Notes: generated by a model from the letters alone, not told the origin. A stretch of DNA of 64,000 bases from Fuerstiella sp. (GCA_029245955.1 JAQWOH010000078.1:1-64000), one strand, 5' to 3'; positions 52,076-62,577 are shown, numbered from the stretch's first letter. A program made the numbers and translations.

Positions 52076-53845
52076 ATGATTCTGTTTAACAAAGCAACAG
52101 CCTGTTTCCTGCGAAATCGTTCCCGTCTGTCGTACAACACGGGAGCAATTACGTTTGTGCTGCTGGCGATATGTGTCGTTGGTTGTGGCGAACCAAAGAA
52201 TCAGCCGGTCAGCAATACAACTGCCACAAAATCCCGGGAGACAGCCGGAGAAAGGTGTCGCAAGAAACTATCGGCGGCGATCCGAAGATTTGAACCCGAA
52301 GTTTTTGCACTGCAGTCAGATCCGGAGAAGACTGTCAGTGGGCTGAATTCGTGGATCAAGTCATGCGGCGCCACTAACTTGCGGGAAATGAAGCTGGACG
52401 ATCCGGCGCTACAGATGCTGGACCCAAATGCTCAGCGGTTCGTTTCTGCTGGGATCTACACTGCCAGTGATGCCGCCTACATTCGAGACTGCTGGGTGCT
52501 GAGGGAATTGACACGAGCCATCGTTGAACGAACATCCGGTTCGGGTGATCGAACAGCAGCACAGACCATTGCGATTTTTGACTGGGTCGTCCGTAACATC
52601 AGCCTGCAACCGTCCAGTGAGCCGCGAGTCGCACTCGGACTGTTTGACGTGATGCTAACGGGCCTTGGGACGGCCGAGGACAGAGCATGGGTCTTCGCTG
52701 AAGCTCTGCGTCAACAGAAAATTGACGCGGTCGTCGTCACAACGGACAGTGAACCGGCAGAAGGCGAGCCGCTGGATTCCGCCAGCTGGATCGTGGCAGT
52801 GATGCTGGAAGATCGTGGGCTTCTGTTCGATGTTGTCTCCGGCCTGCCGATTATTGACGGTGAAACGCATGACCTGGAAAACCCAACACCTGCCACAATA
52901 CCGACACTAAAGGCTCACGAACGGTGGAAGAAGTCGTCAATCCAACTGGTGGCGCAGACAGCGGCCTTCGCTCCCCGAATGTTGTTGCTGCAGGAACAGC
53001 TTTCGGCCACCGATGCGGCGATTCTGTACGAGGAGCTGACGGGTGGCGTTTCAGAAATCCTTCCGCTTCTTGACCGAGTCGTCGGTGCCGGCGGGGGCAC
53101 GTGGTCCAAAACAGACATTTCCATCTGGAGTTACCCGGAACAGCGAACGACGGCCTCTCGGTCGCGTACCGAAGCTGAACAGAAACAGTACTCCACACTC
53201 ATGCGGCCGTTCCACGCCCCGTTTGAGCGCACGGACTACACGGCTGAAAGCATGGAAGAAATGACGACCGTCCCGGAGGCACTGCCGCCCGAAGAACGAA
53301 GGCGTCTTGTGCAGGAACGCTTGATGAAAAACTTCGAAAAGATGATGGAATCCAGCGAAGACATGTTCGGCAAGCCATCTATGCGACTGTTAAAAGGCCG
53401 AATTCAGCAGATCATGGGCAGCATCAACACGGGAGTGATTCAACAACTCCAGCAGATTCGCATCGCCAGCATGCAGGACGCCCTGCGGGTACGCGTTCCC
53501 GACGCAGTCCAGAAGGAATTTGGATTTCCCCCGGTCGTGGCATTTCCATTTCCGGAACTTATTCGCGAGGTGAATCAAAGTTCAATGGGCGACGCAATGT
53601 ACTGGACGGCCATATGCCAGCTTGACCGAAAAGAGGCTGGCGCAGCAATCACGACTCTTGTCAATTATCGTCGGCAGTATCCGGATGGTCGCTGGAAATT
53701 TGCCTCAATGTCAAATCAGGCACTCGCCCTGCTGGCCCAGGAGCGTCATGCGGATGCCCGAAAAGTACTGGCAGACGCGGACGTGGAAGGCAACCCGGAA
53801 CGAATACGAGTCAAGGCATTACTGCAGGCGATCCCGTCTCCCTGA
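52076..53845 (+). CDS. Large lipoprotein, possibly transglutaminase-like
   Basis: A 589-residue protein not firmly recognised. Residues about 24-38 form the hydrophobic signal, with lipobox AICVVGC after a long basic N-terminus. The region around 155-225 (AAQTIAIFDWVVRNISLQPS, GTAEDRAWVFAEALRQQKID) resembles the transglutaminase-like fold found in many planctomycete proteins, where the active Cys would lie near the RAWVF helix; I see no clear catalytic Cys, so it may be inactive. The C-terminal third is helical with a TPR-like look (YWTAICQLDRKEAGAAITTL). It follows kdsA by 138 bases. Confidence 0.65.
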   Translation: MILFNKATACFLRNRSRLSYNTGAITFVLLAICVVGCGEPKNQPVSNTTATKSRETAGERCRKKLSAAIRRFEPEVFALQSDPEKTVSGLNSWIKSCGATNLREMKLDDPALQMLDPNAQRFVSAGIYTASDAAYIRDCWVLRELTRAIVERTSGSGDRTAAQTIAIFDWVVRNISLQPSSEPRVALGLFDVMLTGLGTAEDRAWVFAEALRQQKIDAVVVTTDSEPAEGEPLDSASWIVAVMLEDRGLLFDVVSGLPIIDGETHDLENPTPATIPTLKAHERWKKSSIQLVAQTAAFAPRMLLLQEQLSATDAAILYEELTGGVSEILPLLDRVVGAGGGTWSKTDISIWSYPEQRTTASRSRTEAEQKQYSTLMRPFHAPFERTDYTAESMEEMTTVPEALPPEERRRLVQERLMKNFEKMMESSEDMFGKPSMRLLKGRIQQIMGSINTGVIQQLQQIRIASMQDALRVRVPDAVQKEFGFPPVVAFPFPELIREVNQSSMGDAMYWTAICQLDRKEAGAAITTLVNYRRQYPDGRWKFASMSNQALALLAQERHADARKVLADADVEGNPERIRVKALLQAIPSP

Positions 53846-54091
53846 CCACCCTTCCGCCACCAACGATGTCACGGCCAGCAATTTCCATGCCCCGCTGCCA
53901 CGACAACGTACCACGTTTATTCGTCGCCGCGGAAAACGCTGTCGGCCATGAGGTGGATTCGCAACCACAAAATTCAGTCACGTGCGAGTGCGTAAGACGC
54001 ATAAAAAAACAGAATAGCAAAGCACTTGCTGGCACAAGAATGACTCACACCCTGTATCCTTCCCCGGGCCCGAACGAGGTAGTTGTTTTCG

Positions 54092-55078
54092 TTATCTGCA
54101 AATACGGTTCTCGGGCGTCAGAATTTCGAGCAGGGTCACCCTGGACGACGGGATAAAGTCCGCCTGCGGCAGCGATGCCGGCAACAGGACCGTCTGCCCC
54201 TTTGTCACAGTCAGGGCGCCCGACTCAGTCCTGAGTTCGGCCTGGCCATCCAGCACCATCACAATCCGAAAACGACCGGCCAGCTTCACTTCAAAGTCGG
54301 TATCGCTGCAATGCCGACGGATGACGAAGTAATCACAGCGAACAAGTTCATCAAACTGATGATTACCGGAAGCCAGTTCGACCGGCACAACGGGATTCAC
54401 AGGGCCACGCTCGAAATCTATACAGGCCAGTGACTCCTCGACGTGAATTTCCCGTGGCTGGCCATCGGCCCCCACGCGACCCCAGTCGTGCAGCCGAAAA
54501 GTCAGATCGCTCTGCTGCTGCACTTCCGCCAGAACAATCCCGGGGCCGATCGCATGCACAGTCTGAGCGGGCACAAAAATGCAGTCGCCGGGAACTGCCG
54601 GAATCAGATGCAGCGTCTTCTCGATGCTGCCGTCGTGCAGACACTGTTGAAATTCGTCTCGCGTGACGCCGTACTTCAGACCTGCACAGATCAGGCTGTC
54701 CGGCTCCGCAGCAACAATCACCCACGCTTCCGTCTTTCCCTTCTCGCTGGGATTCCACCTCAGAGCCTGCGTGTCATTCGGGTGAACCTGCAAAGACAGC
54801 CAGTCGTTAGCATCCAGAAACTTGATCAGCAACGGAAACCGAGCCGCGCCGGACTGGCCCCCCAACAATTCGTCGCGGTGAGAACCCAGCAAATCCCGCA
54901 ACGATTTTCCGGCAAAACTTCCACCAGCCACGACACTTTGACCGCTGTCATGGTCAGCGATTTCCCAGGTCTCAGCATAGTCGTCAGCGTCGCCAATCTG
55001 CTTATTAAGCAGACTACCCAGCTTTCTGCCACCCCACCGAATCTGTTTCAGCAGCGGCGTAAATAATAAAGGCTCCAT
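54092..55078 (-). CDS. manA: Mannose-6-phosphate isomerase, class I
   Basis: A 328-residue cupin-type metalloenzyme interconverting mannose-6-phosphate and fructose-6-phosphate. Zinc-site elements are visible: LSLQVHPNDTQAL (Gln and His), KGKTEAWVIV (Glu), VPAQTVHAIGPGIVLAEVQQ (His). The active-site Arg-containing segment is SDLTFRLHDWGRVG. Length is like the short bacterial form. The ATG at 55078 avoids the overlap with larA that an upstream start at 55213 would cause. It follows the LarA-family gene by 22 bases, so the two are one unit. Confidence 0.92.
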   Translation of the reverse strand: MEPLLFTPLLKQIRWGGRKLGSLLNKQIGDADDYAETWEIADHDSGQSVVAGGSFAGKSLRDLLGSHRDELLGGQSGAARFPLLIKFLDANDWLSLQVHPNDTQALRWNPSEKGKTEAWVIVAAEPDSLICAGLKYGVTRDEFQQCLHDGSIEKTLHLIPAVPGDCIFVPAQTVHAIGPGIVLAEVQQQSDLTFRLHDWGRVGADGQPREIHVEESLACIDFERGPVNPVVPVELASGNHQFDELVRCDYFVIRRHCSDTDFEVKLAGRFRIVMVLDGQAELRTESGALTVTKGQTVLLPASLPQADFIPSSRVTLLEILTPENRICR

Positions 55079-55100
55079 CCCTTGTCCGTTTGTTACTGAT

Positions 55101-56354
55101 TCATGTCGGGTAAGTGGTGCTGATTCCGTCTTCCAGCCGGTGAAGGTGTTCGCCCGCTTTTCGTACCAGCAGAATACCTTCGTCTTCACGGTTGCTGAAG
55201 GATTCGACGTCAATGGTCGCAGGATCGCGGTACGCCAGACTGATCCGCTCGCAGACTTCGCGAGGAATCTGTGATGCCACCGTCACAGTGACACGCGGCT
55301 TTTCAATTCCGTCAATATACTCGCCGCTGCCGCGCACATGAGTGGAATGGGCCAGCACACCCCATGGATGATCCTTGAATTTTTCCCACTGTTTCGTGAA
55401 ATAGTCGCGTACATGATACCCGACCGCCTCAATCGCAGTGCCGTGAGTTACGGAAATATCCTTCATGTGGGGAGCATAAATGATTAACTCGCCACCGTCT
55501 GCGACCACGGGTTCCAGCTTATACATACATTTTCCGGCCACCCACAACTCATCATACATTTCGGGGGCGCAGGACAGCACCTGTTTGTAGGGTTTCCGAA
55601 AGCGTTTGATGTGTACTCGGCCCGACAGTTCCGAAGCCCCTTTCCATGCGTCTTCCGGAGTTCCGTGAAACAATCCATACGGCGACGCATCCGGTGCAAC
55701 CACAAACGCCAGACAGCGCCGCTCAATGGGGATCAGCCTGGCTGCGTGATCGACCACGCGGCGAACGGCCGTATCCTGCACGCCGATAATGCCAACATTG
55801 GTAATCAGGGCGCCCAGCCAATGAAAGAAATTCAACAACTGCGGACCAGAAACCCCCGGAAAAAAGTACTTATTGCCACCGCTGAACCCAACGACCTCAT
55901 GCGGAAACACCGGGCCCACAACAAGGGCAATGTCGTAATCGAGTACTCGTTTGTTGATCTGAACAGGGACTTCCTGTGAAAGAACGCCGTCAGAAATCAT
56001 CCGTGTGTCGGATTCGCTCAGGCTGCCAATTGTGGCCAGAGCGTCTGGATTGTCCCATTCGTGATTGAACAGACCGACGTCACTACAGGGATCGTCGTGA
56101 CCGATTCCAAGCATGGATCGGATCTTGTCCTGCGGCATGGGCGGATGCGTGCCCAGCGCCACCAGCACATCCAGCTGTGGACAGATCGGCCCCAGCAGTT
56201 TGCGCAGCGTGGGAAAGATCACCGGCAACGGTGCGGTCCGGGTACTGTCCGGTACAATCAGCAGAACCTTCTTCCCGGCGTAGTCTTTGAGTGGCAGATT
56301 CTCGTGAATCCAGGAAACAACACTGTCAGCGCTAAGTGGGATGAGGTCTGTCAT
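55101..56354 (-). CDS. LarA-family nickel-pincer racemase/epimerase (DUF2088)
   Basis: A 417-residue LarA superfamily member. LarA uses a nickel-pincer nucleotide bound to a lysine to racemise lactate; paralogues epimerise other 2-hydroxy acids or sugar acids. Conserved features: PDSTRTAP at 35-42 (nucleotide site), ALGTHPPMP at 67-75, FNHEW (His98), and FPHEVVGFSGGNKYFFPG with His152 and Lys162 ten residues apart, as for His174 and Lys184 in LarA. No larB, larC or larE is in the window. Being upstream of manA, it may act on a sugar-derived acid rather than lactate (inference). Confidence 0.88.
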   Translation of the reverse strand: MTDLIPLSADSVVSWIHENLPLKDYAGKKVLLIVPDSTRTAPLPVIFPTLRKLLGPICPQLDVLVALGTHPPMPQDKIRSMLGIGHDDPCSDVGLFNHEWDNPDALATIGSLSESDTRMISDGVLSQEVPVQINKRVLDYDIALVVGPVFPHEVVGFSGGNKYFFPGVSGPQLLNFFHWLGALITNVGIIGVQDTAVRRVVDHAARLIPIERRCLAFVVAPDASPYGLFHGTPEDAWKGASELSGRVHIKRFRKPYKQVLSCAPEMYDELWVAGKCMYKLEPVVADGGELIIYAPHMKDISVTHGTAIEAVGYHVRDYFTKQWEKFKDHPWGVLAHSTHVRGSGEYIDGIEKPRVTVTVASQIPREVCERISLAYRDPATIDVESFSNREDEGILLVRKAGEHLHRLEDGISTTYPT

Positions 56355-56801
56355 TCAGAAATTCGGAGAAAAATCGCATAGAAGATTATCGAGGGCAGCG
56401 AAACCGCTGCGACTGCAGGGACGAGCGTTCAGTCATCCCGAATGCCTGAAGCTCACCGGGACACAGGACAACGGCCAGCCGGAGGATAATCAGGGCGAAC
56501 ACCCTGCGCCGCGCATCGTGACTGAATTGTAGCGACTGCGAGGCAATACGTACATTCGGACATTTCGCATCCGCAATGCTGGGGCATTTGACGTCAGATC
56601 CTGAAAACAGTGCAGCTGTTCTGGTAAAGAATACCCGGCATGCGTTAACCTTCCCGGTCCGCCAAATCCCGGCGCCGGCGTGAGTCACTCGTCTTCGCCG
56701 GACTCCCTCGGGTTCCCAGGCCCGGTCTTTGGTCCGTCGGTGTTTCATCAGCCTTTCAATTCACGGATTTCCCGTGATCTTTCTATTGCTTCAAGGATTC
56801 C
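56355..56801. other. Divergent intergenic region
   Basis: No gene is supported in these 447 bases between the LarA-family gene (minus) and the SNF2 helicase (plus). A 120-codon minus frame (56386-56748) has no recognisable content. Confidence 0.45.
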
Positions 56802-59800
56802 ATGACTCTCGCGGAGCTTCTTCAAAACCGTTTTCGAGCTGACCTTAGACATCGTGGCGCTGCCTACATTGAAGCCGAACGTGTTTCACTAATACGAGTG
56901 ACGGCAGAAAACGTATTTGGCGTTGTTGTGGACGGCGTTGAATATCAGACTCAACTGCGATATCAGGAAAGCGATATCGCTCTGTTCTGTACCTGCGATC
57001 AATTTGCCAAGAGCAAAGCGTGCAAACATCTGTGGGCCACCGTCCTGACGGCTGACATTGAGGGCTATGTCAATCCGGCCATTCGCCCGGGTCGCTTGGC
57101 GCCGTTTGTGTCGCGTGATCTGACGGCGCCGATACGTATTGATGACCTCGCTCCCGGCTTCGACGCGGACGCCGACGGGCCTTCCTCACGCGGCAGCCGG
57201 AAGAAGGTCGCCACGGGCGTGCGAGAAGTGCGACTGCGGCCTTGGGAAGCGAAACTCGCGGGGCTCGAAGAGGAAATGTCCGCTACGACCAAGAGCGGCA
57301 AGAAGTCTCAGGGACAGGACCGCCAGATCTTTTACGAAATCGATCTGGAAGCCAGCCGAGAAGCAGAAACACTGGTGTTACAGGCGTCGCAGCGACAACG
57401 CCGGTCCAGCGGACAATGGGGTAAAGTGAAGCCGCTGAAAATACGCCCCGGCGAACTGAATGAAATTGAGCATGAAGACGACCGTGTATTCCTGTCGTAC
57501 CTGGCCGGAGCGATTCCAGAGCGAAACAACTGGTCCACACAGCAGGCGGAACTGCGCGCTGCCGCACATCGATTTCACCTGCCCTACGAACTGGGCACTC
57601 TGATTCTTCCGGAAATGTGCAGATCAGGCCGTCTCACGATTGGCGGCGTCGACGATAAGGGAAAACAGACGCTGGGATGGGACGGGGATACGCCGTGGGA
57701 ACTGACCGTTTTCGTAAAACGCAATTCCGATGGCAGCGGCTGGCTCGTCACCGGGCAGCTGATCCGCGATGACGAAACGATGGAACTCTCTGAGACGCCA
57801 CTCGTTGTCCCCGGGGGCTTTGTCGTGACCTCCGATTCAATCTCGCGACTTCGCGATTTCGGAGCAGCGGAATGGATGAAGCTGTTGGGGGGCGAGAAAA
57901 GCCTAACGATTCCGACGTCGGATCAGCACGACTTCGTGGATAAACTGCTGGACATTCCAGCCTTGCCGCGTCTTGAGCTGCCCAAAGAACTGCAGCTGGA
58001 GGAAGTCACCGCATCACCCTCCCCGTCGTTGAAGATTTTCACTCCGGCCATGTCACGATGGCGCAACGATTCACTGACCGCCGAAGTCATTTTTGACTAC
58101 ATGGGTACCCCCGTCGCAGGCCGTAATGCTCGATGGGCCGTTGTTCAGCGGGAACATAATCGGTGTATCATCCGCGACCGCAGGTTCGAGACTCAGTGCT
58201 GGGAACGGCTGCGAGAGCTGGGCTTCCGCAAGCGTCTGAACGGATCGCAGACAAATGCCGACGTTGAAATCCCTCGGCGTGACCTTGGTCGTGCCGTGCG
58301 GGAACTTGTCGACAACGGCTGGGAAGTCTTCGCGGACGGCAGTCGAGTGCGGCAGGCAGGTTCCATGAAATTTCGCGTGGAATCAGACATTGACTGGTTC
58401 GGTGTAAATGCTCAGGTCGATTTCGAAGGTCGTTCGGTCACGTTTCCGGAACTGCTGAAGGCACTGGAACGCGGCGACACCACCGTTCGTCTGGATGACG
58501 GTTCACTGGGAATTCTTCCTGAAGAATGGCTGGAGCAGATCGGGATCATCTCAGGTCTCGGCACGCTGGATGAGGAATCACTGCGATTTTCAAATTCACA
58601 GGCGGCCCTTCTGGATGCGTTGTTGTCATCCCAGGAAGACGTTGAATTCGATGCGAAGTTTGAAGAAATGCGGGAGCGATTCCGGAACTTCACGGGGATC
58701 GACAAGGTCGACGCCCCCGCCGACTTCAAGGGTGAGTTGCGTGACTATCAACGCGACGGTCTGTCGTGGATGACGTTCCTTCGCGACTTCAATTTCGGCG
58801 GGTGCCTGGCAGACGACATGGGACTGGGCAAGACGGTGCAGTTCATCGCCATGTTGATGCAGCATCAGCAGACCACGAAAAAGAAGACGGGGCCGACGCT
58901 GATCGTGGTGCCCCGGTCTCTGATCTTCAACTGGTATAACGAGTGCGAAAGATTTGGTCCACGCCTGAAGGTGCTGGACTATACGGGTATGGAACGCGCA
59001 AATCTGCGTGAAAACTTTGACACACATGACGTCATCCTCTCTACGTACGGCACGGTTCGCCGGGATATCGGCGTTCTGAAGGACATCGAATTCGAATACG
59101 TAGTGCTCGACGAAGCACAGACGATCAAGAACCCGTCGTCTCAGATTGCCAGAGCGTCAAGATTACTGAGAGCCAAACATCGTCTGGCTCTCAGTGGCAC
59201 ACCCATTGAAAACAACGCGGGCGATCTGTGGTCAATTTTTGAGTTCCTGAATCCCGGTATGCTGGGCCGCAGTACCGCGTTTCGAAGTCACGTTTCAGAT
59301 CCCGAAAGCGCCGATTCACGTCAACTGGTTTCGCGTGGTCTGCGTCCGTTTATTCTGCGTCGGACAAAACAACAGGTCGCATCTGAGTTGCCGGATCGGC
59401 TTGAAGAAACGGTCTACTGCGACATGCAGGAAGATCAGCGACGACTGTACGATGAACTGCGACTGCACTATCGCGATTCTCTGCTGGGAGTCATTCAGGA
59501 ACAGGGCATTGCCAAGAGCAAGATGCACGTCCTTGAAGCACTGCTGCGACTGCGACAGGCGGCCTGTCATCCGGCACTGTTGAATCGAGGTGACGAAGAA
59601 GAGCCGTATGCCAAGCTTGAATTTCTGATTCCACACTTGATGGAACTGGTGGCCAAAGGCCACCAGTCGCTCGTATTTTCTCAATTCACCAGCATGCTGT
59701 CGATCGTGCGTCAACACCTTGATGCCGCTGGAATCGAATACGAGTATCTGGACGGGCAGACTCGCGACCGCCAGCGTCGTGTTGCCAATTTTCAGGAAAA

Positions 59801-60119
59801 TGAAGATTGCCGAGTATTCCTCATCAGCCTGAAAGCAGGTGGCCTGGGCCTGAACCTGACTGCAGCAGACTATGTGTTCCTGCTCGATCCGTGGTGGAAT
59901 CCAGCCGTTGAAGCTCAGGCCATTGACCGTGCTCACCGAGTTGGTCAGACCAAAAACGTGTTTGCGTATCGCATGATCTGTCGCGATACCGTCGAAGAAA
60001 AGATCGCCGAACTGCAAAAGAAGAAACGTGACCTTGCCGATGCAATCCTCGACGGTGGCGATCAGAAGAGCATTCTGAAAGATCTGTCCGTGGAAGACCT
60101 GGAATTGCTCCTGTCCTGA
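56802..60119 (+). CDS. SWIM zinc-finger SNF2-family helicase
   Basis: A 1105-residue DNA-dependent ATPase of the bacterial SNF2/Rad54-like group. N-terminal SWIM zinc finger: C63-x-C65 and C74-x-H76 in FCTCDQFAKSKACKHLW. A central accessory region (about 130-640) precedes the ATPase. Motif I DDMGLGKTVQF with Lys677; DEAQ at 770-773; SGTPIENN; helicase C domain QFTSMLSIVRQHL, LISLKAGGLGLNLTAADYVF, WWNPAVEAQAIDRAHRVGQT. It probably translocates on DNA to remodel protein-DNA complexes, linked to repair or transcription recycling. A stand-alone gene. Confidence 0.94.
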   Translation: MTLAELLQNRFRADLRHRGAAYIEAERVSLIRVTAENVFGVVVDGVEYQTQLRYQESDIALFCTCDQFAKSKACKHLWATVLTADIEGYVNPAIRPGRLAPFVSRDLTAPIRIDDLAPGFDADADGPSSRGSRKKVATGVREVRLRPWEAKLAGLEEEMSATTKSGKKSQGQDRQIFYEIDLEASREAETLVLQASQRQRRSSGQWGKVKPLKIRPGELNEIEHEDDRVFLSYLAGAIPERNNWSTQQAELRAAAHRFHLPYELGTLILPEMCRSGRLTIGGVDDKGKQTLGWDGDTPWELTVFVKRNSDGSGWLVTGQLIRDDETMELSETPLVVPGGFVVTSDSISRLRDFGAAEWMKLLGGEKSLTIPTSDQHDFVDKLLDIPALPRLELPKELQLEEVTASPSPSLKIFTPAMSRWRNDSLTAEVIFDYMGTPVAGRNARWAVVQREHNRCIIRDRRFETQCWERLRELGFRKRLNGSQTNADVEIPRRDLGRAVRELVDNGWEVFADGSRVRQAGSMKFRVESDIDWFGVNAQVDFEGRSVTFPELLKALERGDTTVRLDDGSLGILPEEWLEQIGIISGLGTLDEESLRFSNSQAALLDALLSSQEDVEFDAKFEEMRERFRNFTGIDKVDAPADFKGELRDYQRDGLSWMTFLRDFNFGGCLADDMGLGKTVQFIAMLMQHQQTTKKKTGPTLIVVPRSLIFNWYNECERFGPRLKVLDYTGMERANLRENFDTHDVILSTYGTVRRDIGVLKDIEFEYVVLDEAQTIKNPSSQIARASRLLRAKHRLALSGTPIENNAGDLWSIFEFLNPGMLGRSTAFRSHVSDPESADSRQLVSRGLRPFILRRTKQQVASELPDRLEETVYCDMQEDQRRLYDELRLHYRDSLLGVIQEQGIAKSKMHVLEALLRLRQAACHPALLNRGDEEEPYAKLEFLIPHLMELVAKGHQSLVFSQFTSMLSIVRQHLDAAGIEYEYLDGQTRDRQRRVANFQENEDCRVFLISLKAGGLGLNLTAADYVFLLDPWWNPAVEAQAIDRAHRVGQTKNVFAYRMICRDTVEEKIAELQKKKRDLADAILDGGDQKSILKDLSVEDLELLLS

Positions 60120-60324
60120 ACTCAGGCGGGGTCGCCACTCGAAATTCTGCCGCCCGCATTCGCCGGTCACGGCAGATTGGACAATGTGATCCCAGAAAAC
60201 GATACTTGAACCAGCAAAACATCCCCGGAGACAATTTATACAGCCCTGTTGTCGGTTCTGCCTGATGCAGGTTCGGGGGGAAGACTTACCATATGTTGTC
60301 GTCTCCGCTGTCCATACGTGACGG

Positions 60325-61080
60325 ATGGCTGATCTTCCTGAGGCCCCAAACAGCTCGATGACGTTTGCCATCCAGAACATTCCTCTGGAACGATTGGCCA
60401 TCGCCCTGATCCCGGTCGGCGTCGTTCTTCTGATTCTGAACGCCTGGTCGCTGGGTGTACGTACGTCGCTGACTGCCATCGGCAGAATGCTGCTGCAGCT
60501 GCTGATACTGGGTTATCTGCTGGGATACATCTTCCGAACGGACATATCGTGGGTGGTGATCGGAGTACTGACCGTCATGCTGGTCGGAGCCAGCTGGATT
60601 TCGCTGCGAGTGTCCTCAACAGGAAGGCGGGAACTACTTCTGACAGTGCTGGTGGCAATTCTGCTGGGGGGCGGATCAACACTGCTGATCATCACTCAGA
60701 TCGTTCTTGGCCTTGATCCATGGTACGCACCACGAATGATGATTCCTCTGGCCGGAATGATTTTTTCCAACTGCATGAACACCATCAGCCTTGCAATTGA
60801 ACGTTTTGAGGCAGAGATCAGCCGTGGTGAGTCAGGTGTAGCCGCCCGTCGAACGGCGCTGGAAGCCGCGCTGATACCCATCACAAATTCTCTGCTGGCC
60901 GTGGGGCTGGTCTCAATCCCCGGCATGATGACCGGCCAGGTACTTGCCCAGGAAGATCCACTGACGGCCGCGCGGTATCAGATCATGGTCATGTGCATGA
61001 TGTTCGGGTCGTCGGGGCTGTCAGCTGCGATCTGCCTGACACTGATTGCCCGCCGCAGGACCGGCGATTCAGACAGCTAG
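60325..61080 (+). CDS. FetB-like ABC permease (UPF0014 family)
   Basis: A 251-residue integral membrane protein with about six to seven helices, of the FetB/UPF0014 family, whose E. coli member is the permease of an iron exporter. Typical pieces: LTAIGRMLLQLLILGYLLGY, MMIPLAGMIFSNCMNTISLA, then ERFEAEI and SIPGMMTGQVLAQEDPLTAA. The partner ATPase (FetA/YbbL type) is not adjacent on either side. The ATG at 60325 gives ten extra residues ahead of a second ATG at 60358; either could be used. Confidence 0.87.
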   Translation: MADLPEAPNSSMTFAIQNIPLERLAIALIPVGVVLLILNAWSLGVRTSLTAIGRMLLQLLILGYLLGYIFRTDISWVVIGVLTVMLVGASWISLRVSSTGRRELLLTVLVAILLGGGSTLLIITQIVLGLDPWYAPRMMIPLAGMIFSNCMNTISLAIERFEAEISRGESGVAARRTALEAALIPITNSLLAVGLVSIPGMMTGQVLAQEDPLTAARYQIMVMCMMFGSSGLSAAICLTLIARRRTGDSDS

Positions 61081-61695
61081 TCCATCAGAGCCGACCACCT
61101 GTGGCATTCTTCCTCCGCTCACACTTAACAGGCGGTGTCAGGCTGCTTACAGAACGCTTCATGCGCGTAAGACTACCGGAATCATACTGCCGCTGTTCGC
61201 ACGATTGTCTGCCTTTTCGCGACAGCCCGTCGAATCCTCCAGACGTTTGTGCCGCTGAAACGGCCACCGGCGTTGCCAGGCCCGTCAGAGCAAACCACGA
61301 TGCTTTTCGGCTCTCCACTGACTAGAGAGTTACGGATGCTGTTAACGGCGCTGGAACTGCTGGTCCCTTTGGTGAGTCAGGTGCTGTGCAGAAATATGTC
61401 CTGTGATCGAAAACACGCCCGAAACCCCACGACAGACCGCGGCACGTTGTCGTGCAATCAACGTGCCGCGATTCTGTCTGATCGCCAAACGTCGAGTGCT
61501 GCGAACTGTCCGGCCATGACTTTCAAGGCCAGATGCTGAACTTCCGCAGACGTGTGCCACCCGACACGTACAGACCATCCGCGGCACGTATCGACCGGAC
61601 ATCCTGTGACAAACCGCCGCAATGGGCGAATTGGTTCACTGAAAAACCGAGCGGTCAGACATCGTAACACCCGCTGCGTGACTCACTTTTCTGAG
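61081..61695. other. Intergenic region without identified gene
   Basis: 615 bases between the permease (plus) and murB (minus), convergent genes. Small frames at 61249-61539, 61342-61602 and 61552-61854 have no recognisable content. No clear terminator seen. Confidence 0.5.
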
Positions 61696-62577
61696 TCACC
61701 ATTTGCGGATCTCCAGTTCCAACTCGACTCCGAATTTTTCCGCTACCGCAACCTTAACCTTGTCAATCAGCGATTCGACGTCCGCGCTGGTCGCAGCGGC
61801 ATCGGTGACGACAAAATTTGCATGACGGTCACTGATTCGGGCTCCCCCCACTGACAGATCCTTCAGGCCGCACTGTTCAATCAGTGCGCCTGCACTTAAT
61901 CCACGCGGGTTCCGAAAAATACAACCAGCCGACTGATCTGCCAGTGGCTGCGTGGACCGTTTCATGATCCAGATCTTCTTCATCCGAACTGCCAAATCGT
62001 CTGAATCATCGGGCCGAAGTTGCAGCGTTGCCGACAGCACAGCCAGATCGGTGACGCTGCTGGACCTGTAACTGAACGCCAGCTCATCCCCTGTTCGCTC
62101 CACGACTTCACCTTCGTGGGTCACAACCTCGACCTGGCGTACGAACTCGCCAATATCCGCGTGGCGGCCTCCCGCATTCCCGACGATTGCTCCACCGACC
62201 GTCCCGGGAATGCCCACCACATTTTCCAGCCCCGCTAATCCTGCCCGCACCGATTCCGAAACAACATGGGACAACAACGCACCGCCACCAGCCGTCACAG
62301 TATCTCCACTAACATCCACGTCCGACAACAATGGCTCAACAATCAGAATGACGGCGCCGGCAACGACGTCATCACGCACCAACAGGTTGGAACCGCTGCC
62401 GAGAACGCGTACGGGAACCGCCGCGGAAACACACGCGCGAATCAGCGACAGCAACTGGTCGCGCGAAGACGGTGTGTAAAAGCGTTCCGCCTTGCCGCCG
62501 AGCTTCAGCCAGGTGTGCCGCGCAAGTGATTCATCAAGCGACAGAATGTCGTCGAAGTCGTCGAGTGAGTTGGTCAT
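61696..62577 (-). CDS. murB: UDP-N-acetylenolpyruvoylglucosamine reductase
   Basis: A 293-residue FAD enzyme making UDP-N-acetylmuramic acid. FAD-binding segment: PVRVLGSGSNLLVRDDVVAG; VVGIPGTVGGAIVGNAGGR; AFSYRSS (active-site Arg); QSAGCIFRNPRG, the catalytic Ser/Cys-containing loop of the type II (B. subtilis-like) MurB; C-terminal SDRHANFVVTDAAATSADVE. Its start lies 44 bases inside murC, so translation is coupled. Shows that this planctomycete keeps peptidoglycan synthesis. Confidence 0.95.
   Translation of the reverse strand: MTNSLDDFDDILSLDESLARHTWLKLGGKAERFYTPSSRDQLLSLIRACVSAAVPVRVLGSGSNLLVRDDVVAGAVILIVEPLLSDVDVSGDTVTAGGGALLSHVVSESVRAGLAGLENVVGIPGTVGGAIVGNAGGRHADIGEFVRQVEVVTHEGEVVERTGDELAFSYRSSSVTDLAVLSATLQLRPDDSDDLAVRMKKIWIMKRSTQPLADQSAGCIFRNPRGLSAGALIEQCGLKDLSVGGARISDRHANFVVTDAAATSADVESLIDKVKVAVAEKFGVELELEIRKW

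Noticed and set aside
56386..56748. 120-codon minus-strand frame in the larA/SNF2 gap
   Set aside because: Arg-rich shadow-like composition and no conserved features.
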